Of a stretch of DNA of 64,000 nucleotides, positions 32,688-43,900 are shown one piece after another (position 1 is the first letter of the stretch; every line of letters begins with the position of its first letter). The notes beneath the pieces are model-generated. The model was not told the DNA's origin, made no database searches, and saw only the letters and a list, made by a program, of their open reading frames with translations. Both the position numbers and the translations under genes were made by a program. Location: NCBI RefSeq assembly GCF_023920225.1, contig NZ_CP092587.1, positions 3,065,709 to 3,129,708 on the forward strand, given 5' to 3'. The DNA comes from Vibrio gazogenes (GTDB lineage Bacteria > Pseudomonadota > Gammaproteobacteria > Enterobacterales > Vibrionaceae).

Positions 32688-35600
32688 TTAAATAGCAGTC
32701 TTACCCTGAATCGTATCCGTCAGCAGACGAACGTCGGGTTGCTTTAATAATGTCATATGATTTCCCAAACTTTGTCGCACGCTGATGTCTGGCATCAGTG
32801 TCTTCCAACCGACAAAACGTTCCGGTGACGAACCTTGTGCGATCACCAGCGTGGTCGATGTCTTCGGTAAAACCTCCGGTGTAAACCAAATACGAATATG
32901 CGTCGCAAAAGCGCGATAAATCGCTTCAAAGTCACGGCTCCGGGTGCTTTTCGGCAATAATCCGCTGTCAATCAAACGACTTAACGTCAATGCAAGACGC
33001 GCATGATACGAGAGCGGTGCCAGCTCGCTTGATGTTAAACCGAGTGAACAGCCGCGCATTTCAAATAACTCAATCAGACGGATCAAAGCCTGAAGATCAC
33101 TGTATTCCTGATGATAGGTGCGCATCGGCACCCGGGAATCTGCGATTGTCAGTGATTTCACCGGAATGCCCTGCGCCTCCATCTGAGTCACCAGCGACAG
33201 AGCGACCCAGCCACCGAATGAGTGACCGACAATGTGCAGCTCATGTGCGCCCAACTGGTCTCGTAATGCATCGAGATAGAAAGATGCCGCCGCCTCAACA
33301 CTGCTATGAGGAATACCGCCACCCCATAATCCCCGCGGTTGAATCGCCAGAACCGTCCAGTCAGATGGCATGGTCTGAACAAAATCAACAAACGAGAACA
33401 CATTATCCCCGGCACCGGGAATACAGACGACGAGTGGTTGACCGGATTTCCCGTTCTGCAATTTCATCACCGGTGTTTCATCAGCGACCTGATGTGCAGG
33501 GTTATGTCGATAAAAATCTGTGCGACGGACAATCACTTGTGAAATTGCTGCACCGACATCTGAAATATAAGGGGCACTCATCAACTCATAATGTGTTCCG
33601 GGGACGGTGACACAGTGGATATTCTCACTCGGTAGAATCTGTGACCACCCAAGCAGCGGCTCAATCGCCAGTGATTGTTGTGTCGCAATCAAGTCGAGGT
33701 GAATCGGTAAAGGCAACGGCTGATACGCTGCACGAAGAAAGTCTTTCTGATGGATTAACATCTGATGAAAATACGTTTCCGTCCACGCCTGAGGTAAATA
33801 CCCCTCAGTACATCCGATGCGATAGTAGTCCTGCCAATGGTCTTGTTGTGGCAGTTCAACAGCAGCGCCGCGCATCTGTCCGGCAAGATATTCGACGATA
33901 TTATGGCTCAGCGCCGTGATCATCTCGTCATCAGTCTGCACCGGCTGTTCAATGATGCCCGGTACCCAGCTATCTAACATACCGATAAATTCAATCTGCT
34001 GATCCTGACCGAGTAACTGCGCTGCCACTTCATAAGCCAACACACCACCGGAAGACCAGCCAAACAGCCGATATGGCCCTTGCGGCTGGATCTGACGGAT
34101 CATACTGACATAACGCTCTGCCATCCGTTGATAGGTTTTCAATGAGGTCTGCATTCGATCCGGTGCCGATAGTCCGTAGACCGGAACATCTGGATCGATG
34201 TTCGCTGTCAACGTCGGTCCGTATAACAATTCTCCACTGAATTCAGGGACAATAAACAGCGGCAGTTGTTTCCCGGTGGTACGGAACGGGATGACTTGAT
34301 CGTGCTGCGCTATACTGTCAGCGTCTTGTGTCGCTGCATCCTGCGCCTGAGCAAATGTTGCTGCCAGTTCATGCAGAACGGGCGTAGTCATTAGTCTCGC
34401 CAAGTCCAGCGTCATCCCCTGCCGCTGCGCTTCACTGACCATCCGCACCGCCAGCAAGGAGTGACCGCCCAACTCAAAGAAGTTGTCGGCACGCCCCACC
34501 TGTTCAACACCCAGCAGCGCTGACCAAATCGCTGCCAGTTGTTGCTCCGCATCACCCACCGGTGCTTGATATTCATGCCGCACCACCGAGCTGATATCCG
34601 GCTCCGGTAATGCCTTACGGTTCACTTTACCGTTCGGCGTCAATGGCATCGCATCAATCACCACATATACCGCCGGCACCATGTGCGCCGGTAAGCGCTC
34701 AGACAACTCGGCTTTCAGTGTCGCCACATCCGGCACAACATTCGTGTCAACCGCCGTGTAGTAACCGACTAACTGTTTATCAGAGCTCTGTTTTTCAGAA
34801 CGGGTACCGAATGCTCGGGCAACCACCACGCCATCCTGTACGCCTTCACAACCTTGCAAGGCTGAGCTGATTTCACCCAGCTCGATACGGAAACCACGGA
34901 TTTTCACCTGGTCATCATTGCGGCCCCGATACTCAATTGTGCCGTCCGGTAACCAGCAACCCACATCGCCGGTACGGTACATCACCGGATGAGCGTGCTC
35001 ATCAGCGGTATACGGATTAACAACAAACCGCTCAGCCGTCAGTTCATCACGGTTGAGATAACCCCGTGCAACCTGAACACCACCAATGTATAACTCCCCT
35101 TCTACACCCACCGGTACTGGATGCCCCTCACTGTCGAGGACATACATCTGAGTATTGGCAACCGGACGACCGATTGAGACTCGGTCACCCGTCAGTTGCC
35201 GTGGACAGTGCCATGCCGTCACATCCACTGCCGCTTCTGTCGGGCCATACAGGTTGTGTAATTCAATCTGGGGTAAGCGTGCATAACTCTTGCGTATCGC
35301 TTCCGCCGGTAGCGCTTCACCACTACAGAACACCAGACGCAGGCTCGGACAATCATTCGGGCTGACCACCTCAAGGAAGCTCTGCAACATTGGGGGGACA
35401 AAGTGCACAATCGTTACCCCTTGGGTGGTCATGAGGGTTTTCAAGTAATCCGGGTCTTTGTGCCCTTCGGGTTTCGCCATCAATAATGTAGCCCCCGACC
35501 AAAGCGGGCAGAAGAACTCCCACACCGACACATCAAAACTGAACGGGGTTTTCTGCAACACCACATCATCCGGACCAAAACCGTAGTCTTGTTGCATCCA

Positions 35601-38600
35601 GTGCAGACGATTGACCACCCCACGGTGCTCGTTCATCACCCCTTTCGGTAAACCAGTCGAGCCCGAGGTGTAAATGATGTATGCCAGATGACGGTTGGTC
35701 AGCTCAGCTACCACAGGATTGGTCGCGGGACTATCAAGCCATGGTTGCACCGGAGAGGCTAAATCGACTAAACGGGTTGTCGCGGGTATCTCTCCCAGAC
35801 GTTCAACTAAACTGCCGCAGGTCAACAGAGCCACCGGCGCACTGTCGGATAACATATACGTCAGTCGCTCACTCGGATAACCCGGGTCGAGCGGAACATA
35901 TGCGCCGCCCGCTTTGAGAATTGCCAGCAGAGATACCACCAGCTCACAACTTCTTTCCAGACAGACCGCAACCCGGCTATCCGGACGCACGCCTTGTTCA
36001 ATCAGCCAGTGCGCCAGTTGGTTCGCCTGCGCATTGAGCTCGGCATAACTGAGCGACTGGTCTTCAAACACCACCGCGGTCGCGTCTGGGCTGCGAGCCA
36101 CCTGCGCTTCAATCAGCGTATGCAGACAGGATGCGTCAGGGAATGACGTTTGGGTCTGGTTGAACTGATTGAGCACAAGGTCGCGTTCAGCATGGGGCAG
36201 AACGATTAACTGACCAACCGGACGCGCCGGTGCATCGGTTAAGGTCGTCATTAACGCGGTCAGCGCTTGCTCGACCATTTCCGCCATCCGTTTCGCGCCG
36301 ATACGGTGATCAACTTTGAAATCTAAACTGAAACCCACGCCTTCGAGATCATCGACCGACAGCCCGACCGGATAGTTGGTCCGCTCTTCATTGGCGAGCA
36401 TCTCAATGCCTTCCCACGCCGAAACCGATTGTGCAGCGTCGATATCCGTTTGGGCACTTCCGCCTTGATAACGGTAATTTAAAAGTGACGTGAATAATGG
36501 TGCCGGGGCACTGACGCCACTGCATTTCTGTACTTGAGATAGCGGTGCATGCTCATAGTTGAGTAATTCGGCCAGTCGCTGATGGGTCATCTGCACCGCT
36601 TCCCCGGTTTTCATCTGCCCAAGAGACAAGCGCAGCGGTAAGGTATTGAGAAACATCCCTAACGCGCGATCCGCCCCGTCACCGCCGGCCATCCGGCCGA
36701 ACAATACGGTGCCGAAAACCACATCATCTCTCCCCGTGGTGGCCCGAACCACCAATCCCCAAGCTAGATGGAACAGGCTCGCTGCACTGACGCCATATTG
36801 CCGGGCCTGAGAACGGATCTGCTGTGCCAGCCGATCATGAACCGGGTGGCGTAACGATTCAATCTCATAGCCATGACTCTGTGTTTCCAGCCAATCAAAC
36901 GGTGCAGAAGGCTGCTCGATGTCAGCCAACTGCTCACGGAAATAATCGAGATATGTTTGCTGACTCAGTTCGGTTCGCGCCTGAGCGACAAAATTCCTAA
37001 ATGGGATGGGCTGTGGTAATGCATGCTCCTGTCCCAGCAAATGTGCCTGCACTTCCTCGATCACTAATTCCAGCGTGGTGTGATCCATACACAAATGGTG
37101 CTGAAGTAAGCACATGACCCAACGTTGTTGCGCCGGATCGGCAATATAATGAACCGCTAACATTGGGGCTTGAGAGACATCCATCTGCACGCGGGAAGGC
37201 GCAAAATAGGCCTGTAGTCGCGCCACCAGGTCGGGCGACGACGCAGCGTTGTTGTCCGCTCCGTCATGCGAAGATGAAACCGCCAATAGTTGCTCCATCT
37301 GTAGCGCATGAATCGCAAGTGGCGCTTGACGCCACACCACCTGATGCGCTTCCCGTAGTCCGTCCCAGACGATACCGGTCCGTAAAATATCATGACGCTG
37401 AATCACAGCCTGTAATGCATTGAGAAAATCCGTCATCCGCGATTGTTGATCAAAGGTGAGGATCACGGGCGTAATGTATGGGTCACTCTCCTTCTGCAGG
37501 ATATGGTGATACAAAATGCCTTCTTGTAACGGGGCCAACGGATAAATATCCTGAATATTGGCGGCGCCACCCGACACACTGGCGGTAATCACGGCAATCT
37601 CTGCGGCGCTCAGCTCGGTGAGCGGCAACATCTCAGGAAGAATCTGCGTACACGCCTCAGGAATCTGATTGCTCGGTACACTCGCAGCCAGTGACACAGC
37701 GTTTTCTGTTAGTGCGTTTGCCAGCGCAGCCAGCGTCGGATAATTGAACAACGCTTTGACACTCAGATGATAGCCACGCTGACGCAGTTGTTCGATCAAC
37801 TGAACCGACAGGAGTGAATGCCCGCCCAGTTCGAAGAAATGATCTTGGCGACCAATCTGTTCCAGACCCAATAAGTCACACCAGAGGGTAGCAAGTAACT
37901 GTTCAACATCGGTTTGTGGCGCTTCATAGATCCGGTGGGCAAATGCGCTTTCATCAGCCGGAGGCAAAGCCTTATGATCCACTTTACCGTTCGGTGTCAG
38001 CGGTAATTGTTCCAGTAACATATAAGCCGATGGAATCATGTAATCCGGCAGACTCTGATGTAAACGAGATTTGAGCGCAGCCAAGTCAACGGTGACACCA
38101 ACAGTCTGCGTGTAATAGCCGACCAAACGTTGATTGCCGCGCTGATCTTTTTGCGCGGTGACGACCGCTTCCTGAATCCCCTCGCAGCGACGCAGTGCGG
38201 TTTCAATTTCACCCAACTCAATACGATAGCCGCGGATTTTGACCTGATTGTCACAACGTCCCTGATAGTGGATCAGGCCGTCTTGCTTCCAACATCCTAA
38301 ATCACCGGTACGATACATCCGCGCATCGGCTTGGGGTGAGAATGGATCGGGCAAGAAGCGCTCGGCCGTCAGTTCAGGACGATTCAGATAACCGCGGGCA
38401 ATCCCGACACCACCGATGTAGATTTCACCGGTCACACCATGGGGCACAGGCTCACCGCTGGCGTCAAGAATATAAATCGTGCTATTGGGTCTTGGTAACC
38501 CAATCGGTGGCTCACCGTTAAACCCTTGATGTAACGCGCATGTTGTCCCCCAGATGGTGGTTTCTGTCGGTCCGTAACCGTTATACACCATACGCCCTTC

Positions 38601-40940
38601 GGTCAGCCAAGGTTCAATCACCGTCCGGGTGACGGCTTCTCCCGCGGTTAACAGCATTTTCAAATCCGGTAACGGCACATCGGTGCGCAGACTCCCCAGC
38701 GCTGCGGGCGGTAAAGGGGCATGCGTAATGCGGCGCGATTTGAGAATCGTCAGTAACGCTTCTCCGAGCGGCTGCTCCGACCCGGCAAAATGTAACTCGG
38801 CACCAGAACAGATTCCCAAGACTATCTCAAACAGACTCGCATCAAAGCTGATTGAACTGAACTGTAATACCCGACTTCCCCGGCCGACAGCGAGCATATT
38901 TCGCTGCGCATATGACACGTTACATACCCCTTGGTGGGCAATCATCACCCCCTTCGGTTTGCCAGTCGAGCCTGAGGTATAGATGATATAGGCCAGATGC
39001 TGTGCCGTCAGGCCAAGTGCTGCAACACTCAAATTGGTCGTCGCGTAATCAGCCCACATATGGCGATGGGCATCCACATCCACGACCGTACAATCCGGCG
39101 CGATTTCACCGAGCCGCGGCAGCACGTCTGCATGTGTGATCAACACCTGCGGCGCACTGTCGGTCAGCATATGAATCAAACGCTCGTCAGGATAATTGAG
39201 ATCCATCGGCACATACACCCCGCCCGCTTTCATCGTCGCTAACATCGCAATCAACAAATCAGCACTCCGAGGGAGAGAAATTGCCACACGGCTGTCGGGA
39301 GCGACACCGTGTTCAACCAGGCAATGTGCCAACTGATTCGCCCGTAAATTGAGTTCACCATAGGTCAATGATTCACAATCAGTAACCAGCGCGGTTGCCT
39401 CCGGTGTTTCATCAACAAACGATTCGAACAGTTGATGAATACAGGCATCATCAGGAAATGCCATAGCGGTCTGATTCAACGTGGTAATGAGATAATCCCG
39501 CTCGGATTGCGGCAAAATCGGCAACGTGCGGACATCGGCATCGCGCTCAGCAACCATCCCTTCGAGCAGGCATTTCCAGTAACCGAAATAACGCTTGATC
39601 GTGGCGGGATCAAACAGTGCTGTCGCATAGTTCAGTATCCCGGATAAATGGTCATCACATTCAGTCATGATCAGCGCCAAATCTACTTTGGCGGAGTGAT
39701 CGGGGACATCAACATGAGATAACCGCATCTCGTCCAATGCTGCTTCAACACGGGGCTGATTCTGCAAGGTAAATAAGACCTGAAAGACCGGAGAATAAGA
39801 CAAACTGCGTTGCGGTGCGACGGCCTCTACCACTTGTTCAAACGGAATATCCTGATTGGATTGTGCTGCCAGTGAAGTCGCTTTGACCTGAGCCAGTAAC
39901 GCCTCGGTATTCAACGGTTGCGATAAATCCACTCGCAACGCCTGCGTATTGACGAACATACCGATCAGGTGAGCGACTTCTTTGCGGGTCCGACCGGCGA
40001 CCGGCGTGCCGATCACCACATCATCCTGCCCTGCCAGACGTCCCATCAGGGCTGCCCAACTGGCGAACAACGTCATATACAAAGTACATCCATAGCGTTG
40101 ACTTAACGCTCTCAGCCCAGCGGTCAGTTCAGCATCCAGCGTGACACTAACATTGTCACCAAGATAGTCGCGCTGTTCGGGACGAGGGCGATCGCTCGGT
40201 AATGACAGCAGTTCAGGCGCACCTTGCAGATGAGAGACCCAATACTGCTGCTGTTGCTCAAGCACTTCGCCTTGGATATGGTCTTGTTGCCACTGTGCGT
40301 AATCACCAAACTGGATGGGCGGTTTCGGTAGTGGATCGACGCCATCCTGTACATACGCATGATATAACGCACTTAACTCTTCAGTCAGGATGCCCATCGA
40401 CCAACCATCAGCGACGATGTGGTGCATCATGATATACAGGGTGTGATCAGTATCCGTTTGACGAATCAAACGCCCTTGCACCAACGGCCCTTGGGTGAGA
40501 TCAAACTGGGGAGCTTCATAAGCGGATTCAGCCTCACCCGCAACCGAGTGACAAATCTCCAACGGGAAACCGCAATCCGGTGCACCGATGATTTGCATCG
40601 GTTGCCCCTCACGAACCTCAATATGCGTTCGCAAAGCGGCATGGCGAACCACCAACTGATCCAACGCCTGCGTTAAAGCCGTCATATTCAGCGGCCCTTC
40701 AATGCGCAGCCCGGCGGCAATCACATAAGCCGCGGTTGTCGCAGAATCCATTTGTGACATCACCCATAACCGCTGCTGGGCCAGCGACAATGGAAATTCT
40801 CGTTGGCTTTCATCAGCAGCCACGATGATATCTTGCCTAGGAAGTTGGGGCTGTGATGCCCCGTCTTGTTCAAGTTGTTCCAGAATTGCCATCATTTCTT
40901 CAGGTGACAATTCATCAATAGAAAAGCGTGTATCAGTCAT
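32688..40940 (-). CDS. Nonribosomal peptide synthetase, terminal two modules with tandem thioesterases
   Basis: The 2750-residue protein reads C-A-T-(E/C)-A-T-TE-TE. C1 (about 50-480) has HHIVADGWS. A1 (495-990) has pocket residues I read as DAFPLAGIWK, unmatched. The T1 Ser is near 1042 (GGHSLL). A dual epimerization/condensation domain (1090-1575) opens with HHILQKESDP and carries HHLCMDHTT. A2 (1600-2110) reads DVWHFSLVDK, the serine code of EntF. The T2 Ser is near 2160. TE1 has GWSSGG (about 2293) and TE2 has GHSFGG (about 2573). It starts 2 nt after the previous synthetase stop with AAAGGAAAG before the ATG. It should add D-X then Ser and release, probably cyclize, the peptide. Confidence 0.95.
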   Translation of the reverse strand: MTDTRFSIDELSPEEMMAILEQLEQDGASQPQLPRQDIIVAADESQREFPLSLAQQRLWVMSQMDSATTAAYVIAAGLRIEGPLNMTALTQALDQLVVRHAALRTHIEVREGQPMQIIGAPDCGFPLEICHSVAGEAESAYEAPQFDLTQGPLVQGRLIRQTDTDHTLYIMMHHIVADGWSMGILTEELSALYHAYVQDGVDPLPKPPIQFGDYAQWQQDHIQGEVLEQQQQYWVSHLQGAPELLSLPSDRPRPEQRDYLGDNVSVTLDAELTAGLRALSQRYGCTLYMTLFASWAALMGRLAGQDDVVIGTPVAGRTRKEVAHLIGMFVNTQALRVDLSQPLNTEALLAQVKATSLAAQSNQDIPFEQVVEAVAPQRSLSYSPVFQVLFTLQNQPRVEAALDEMRLSHVDVPDHSAKVDLALIMTECDDHLSGILNYATALFDPATIKRYFGYWKCLLEGMVAERDADVRTLPILPQSERDYLITTLNQTAMAFPDDACIHQLFESFVDETPEATALVTDCESLTYGELNLRANQLAHCLVEHGVAPDSRVAISLPRSADLLIAMLATMKAGGVYVPMDLNYPDERLIHMLTDSAPQVLITHADVLPRLGEIAPDCTVVDVDAHRHMWADYATTNLSVAALGLTAQHLAYIIYTSGSTGKPKGVMIAHQGVCNVSYAQRNMLAVGRGSRVLQFSSISFDASLFEIVLGICSGAELHFAGSEQPLGEALLTILKSRRITHAPLPPAALGSLRTDVPLPDLKMLLTAGEAVTRTVIEPWLTEGRMVYNGYGPTETTIWGTTCALHQGFNGEPPIGLPRPNSTIYILDASGEPVPHGVTGEIYIGGVGIARGYLNRPELTAERFLPDPFSPQADARMYRTGDLGCWKQDGLIHYQGRCDNQVKIRGYRIELGEIETALRRCEGIQEAVVTAQKDQRGNQRLVGYYTQTVGVTVDLAALKSRLHQSLPDYMIPSAYMLLEQLPLTPNGKVDHKALPPADESAFAHRIYEAPQTDVEQLLATLWCDLLGLEQIGRQDHFFELGGHSLLSVQLIEQLRQRGYHLSVKALFNYPTLAALANALTENAVSLAASVPSNQIPEACTQILPEMLPLTELSAAEIAVITASVSGGAANIQDIYPLAPLQEGILYHHILQKESDPYITPVILTFDQQSRMTDFLNALQAVIQRHDILRTGIVWDGLREAHQVVWRQAPLAIHALQMEQLLAVSSSHDGADNNAASSPDLVARLQAYFAPSRVQMDVSQAPMLAVHYIADPAQQRWVMCLLQHHLCMDHTTLELVIEEVQAHLLGQEHALPQPIPFRNFVAQARTELSQQTYLDYFREQLADIEQPSAPFDWLETQSHGYEIESLRHPVHDRLAQQIRSQARQYGVSAASLFHLAWGLVVRATTGRDDVVFGTVLFGRMAGGDGADRALGMFLNTLPLRLSLGQMKTGEAVQMTHQRLAELLNYEHAPLSQVQKCSGVSAPAPLFTSLLNYRYQGGSAQTDIDAAQSVSAWEGIEMLANEERTNYPVGLSVDDLEGVGFSLDFKVDHRIGAKRMAEMVEQALTALMTTLTDAPARPVGQLIVLPHAERDLVLNQFNQTQTSFPDASCLHTLIEAQVARSPDATAVVFEDQSLSYAELNAQANQLAHWLIEQGVRPDSRVAVCLERSCELVVSLLAILKAGGAYVPLDPGYPSERLTYMLSDSAPVALLTCGSLVERLGEIPATTRLVDLASPVQPWLDSPATNPVVAELTNRHLAYIIYTSGSTGLPKGVMNEHRGVVNRLHWMQQDYGFGPDDVVLQKTPFSFDVSVWEFFCPLWSGATLLMAKPEGHKDPDYLKTLMTTQGVTIVHFVPPMLQSFLEVVSPNDCPSLRLVFCSGEALPAEAIRKSYARLPQIELHNLYGPTEAAVDVTAWHCPRQLTGDRVSIGRPVANTQMYVLDSEGHPVPVGVEGELYIGGVQVARGYLNRDELTAERFVVNPYTADEHAHPVMYRTGDVGCWLPDGTIEYRGRNDDQVKIRGFRIELGEISSALQGCEGVQDGVVVARAFGTRSEKQSSDKQLVGYYTAVDTNVVPDVATLKAELSERLPAHMVPAVYVVIDAMPLTPNGKVNRKALPEPDISSVVRHEYQAPVGDAEQQLAAIWSALLGVEQVGRADNFFELGGHSLLAVRMVSEAQRQGMTLDLARLMTTPVLHELAATFAQAQDAATQDADSIAQHDQVIPFRTTGKQLPLFIVPEFSGELLYGPTLTANIDPDVPVYGLSAPDRMQTSLKTYQRMAERYVSMIRQIQPQGPYRLFGWSSGGVLAYEVAAQLLGQDQQIEFIGMLDSWVPGIIEQPVQTDDEMITALSHNIVEYLAGQMRGAAVELPQQDHWQDYYRIGCTEGYLPQAWTETYFHQMLIHQKDFLRAAYQPLPLPIHLDLIATQQSLAIEPLLGWSQILPSENIHCVTVPGTHYELMSAPYISDVGAAISQVIVRRTDFYRHNPAHQVADETPVMKLQNGKSGQPLVVCIPGAGDNVFSFVDFVQTMPSDWTVLAIQPRGLWGGGIPHSSVEAAASFYLDALRDQLGAHELHIVGHSFGGWVALSLVTQMEAQGIPVKSLTIADSRVPMRTYHQEYSDLQALIRLIELFEMRGCSLGLTSSELAPLSYHARLALTLSRLIDSGLLPKSTRSRDFEAIYRAFATHIRIWFTPEVLPKTSTTLVIAQGSSPERFVGWKTLMPDISVRQSLGNHMTLLKQPDVRLLTDTIQGKTAI
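34439..36189. repeat. Ser adenylation-carrier repeat, copy 1
   Basis: The first of four near-identical DNA segments of about 1.73-1.75 kb, each covering a whole Ser A domain and the start of its T domain. Here it lies in the last module. It differs by a short insertion (encoding TRSEKQSS) near 34785-34805. Confidence 0.85.
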
Positions 40941-40942
40941 GG

Positions 40943-43900
40943 TTATTTCTTTCCTTTGGCTAAACGCTGCGCCATATTTTCAATATCTTGTGATGCAAAA
41001 GCAGAAAGTTTGATGTAAGCCAGCTTCATCGCTAACGCAGATAGCACTGAGTGCTCAAAAAGTTCCGTAATCGTCACCTCAATATGGAGGCGGTGTTGTA
41101 TTTCCGAAATCAGCCGAACCGCCAATAATGAGTGTCCCCCTAATTCAAAGAAGTCATCCTGACGTCCCACTCGTTCAACATTGAGTAACTGACACCAAAT
41201 ATCAGCCAGCGTCGTCTCCATAGCATTTTTCGGCGCTTCGTATTGTCGGACGACAAACGCCGTTTCATCCGGCTCCGGCAGCGCTCTGCGGTCAACCTTA
41301 CCGTTGGCCGTCAACGGCATCTCTGCCAGCGCAACATACGCCGTCGGCACCATGTAACTCGGTAAACATGCCGCCAAACGGGATTTCAGCTCACTCGCGG
41401 TCAGTGCCTCTTCTCCCTGAGTGAAGTAAGCCACCAGACGTTTTGATGCAGAATCACCCGTAGCGATGACCACCGCTGAAGCCACGCCACACGACACTAA
41501 CGCTGACTCGATCTCGCCCAGCTCAATCCGGAAACCGCGCACCTTGACCTGAAAATCATTGCGACCGACGAACTCAATCGTTCCGTCTGCGCGTAAATAC
41601 CCCAGGTCTCCGGTCCGGTACATCCGCGCATTCGCTGACGAGGCATACGGGTCCGGCACAAACCGCTCTGCAGTTAATTCCGCTTGATTGAGATAACCCA
41701 ACGCCACCCCGTCACCGCCGATATACAGCTCACCAACCACACCTTGCGGTACCGGCTGACCATGACTGTTGAGTAAATACACTTGGGTATTGCCTATCGG
41801 ACGACCCAATGGAATGCTCACCGCATGTTCATCCACCGCGGTAATTTCATGGGTCAGGGCGAATGTTGTGGTTTCCGTCGGGCCATAACCATTCAGCAGA
41901 TGCTGCGGGGCACTCTCGGACAGCACTCTACGAATTACCGCCGGGTCAAGCGCATCACCGCCGACCAACAAATAGCGCAGGTTGGGGAATACCGATTGCA
42001 AACCTTGGGCATACTGATTAAATAAGCCGACCGTCAGCCACAGAATGCTGACCTGATGCTGTGTTAATGCTTGGGCGAAGGCATGGACGTTCAGGAGCGT
42101 CTCTTGCTCAATCACCACCACCGCCGCGCCATTGAGCAGCGGTGCCCACACTTCTAATGTAGTCGCATCGAATGCGGGGTTGGCCGCCAGCGCAATCCGG
42201 TCTGAAGGTTGCACCGCCATATAGCCGTTGTTCAGGACTAACCTTGCAATGGCTCGGTGTGGCACGACGACACCTTTTGGCTGACCGGTTGAGCCCGAGG
42301 TGTACATCACATAGGCAGGTGAGTCACCTTGTACCGCAACCGACACGACTTCTTCACAATGTTCGCTCAGCAGTGATTCATTCAGCGTCAAGACTTTGAG
42401 TGATAAGCTATCCGGTGTCGTTTCCGACTCAGTCAATAACACCTCGGCGCCACAATCATCCAGAACATAACGCTGACGTTCGGCAGGCGCATTTGGATCA
42501 AGCGGTACATACACCCCACCACATTTTAAAATCGCCAGCTCAGCCACCACTAACGCAGCTGAACGCGGCAACCGCACTGCGACTCGCTGACCGGGGGCCA
42601 CACCCAATGTTTGTAAGCGGTGCGCCAACGCATTAGCACTTCCCTCTAGCTCGCTATAACACCATTCACCCGCTTCGGTGATGAGCGCGATGGCATCCGG
42701 TGAAGCACTCGCCTGTTGGCTGAACAGCGTATGAACCCCACAATCGGACGGGTAGTCAGAGTCGGTTTGATTGAAGTGTTGCAGCACATGCTGCTGCTCA
42801 CTGTCGGTCAGCATCGGCAGAGCACCGACAGATAACTCAGGCTGACGAACCATCTCTTCTAATAAGGTGATCCAATAGCTGAGATAACGCTGCACGGTTT
42901 CCGGCTCAAACAATGCACTCGCATAGGTTAAATAACCATTGAGGCCGCCGTCATGTTCATGAATTTCAAGACTCAGATCAAACTGGGCCGTTGATAGTTC
43001 ATTGTCTAACGCTTCCAGTGTCAGTTCAGGAAGTTGTATCTGATCCGTCGGCGTATTTTGCAACGCGAACATCACTTGGAAAATCGGTGCATGAGACAAA
43101 CTGCGCACCGGTGCAACAGTTTCAACCACTTGTTCGAACGGCATATCCTGATTGGCTTGTGCCGCCAGTGCCGTCTCTTTGACTTGCGCAAGCAAATCTT
43201 GTGTATTGAGCGCTTCGGTCAACTGAACCCGCATTGCCATACTATTGACAAACATCCCGATCAAGCCTTCCACATCACTCTGGGTTCGTCCGGCGATCGG
43301 AGAACCAATCACGATGTCGTCCTGACCGGAGAGACGCCCCATCGCCACGGACCACCCGGCCAATAGCGTCATGTAGAGCGTACAACCACGACGTTGACTC
43401 AATTGACGCAGTTGCTCGGTCAACTCGCGACGGATAACAACCGGCAGACTTGCCCCACTGTAATCTTGATGCGCCGGGCGAGGCCGATCCGTCGGCAATG
43501 TCAGACAATCCGGAATATCACGTAACTGCTCGTGCCAATACTGTTGCTGACGTTGCAACACCTCGCCTTGTAAATGCGTCTGTTGCCATGCCGCATAATC
43601 ACCATACTGGATCGTTAGTGGCGGCAGCGGATCAACCTGACCATTGCAGTGAGCGGTGTACAGTGCAGCCAACTCACGATTAAAGATCCCCATCGACCAG
43701 CCATCGGTAATCATATGGTGCATGACAATCCGTAACCAATGCTCCCGATCAGATACGCGAATTAATTGTCCCTGAATCAAGGGGCCCTGAGTGAGATCAA
43801 ACGTTGGCGACAGTGGCGCAAGCTCATCCATCACGCCTTCTCCGTCAAGGTAGGTTAACGGGAACCCGACACTCGGTGCACTCACCACTTGTATCGGCTC

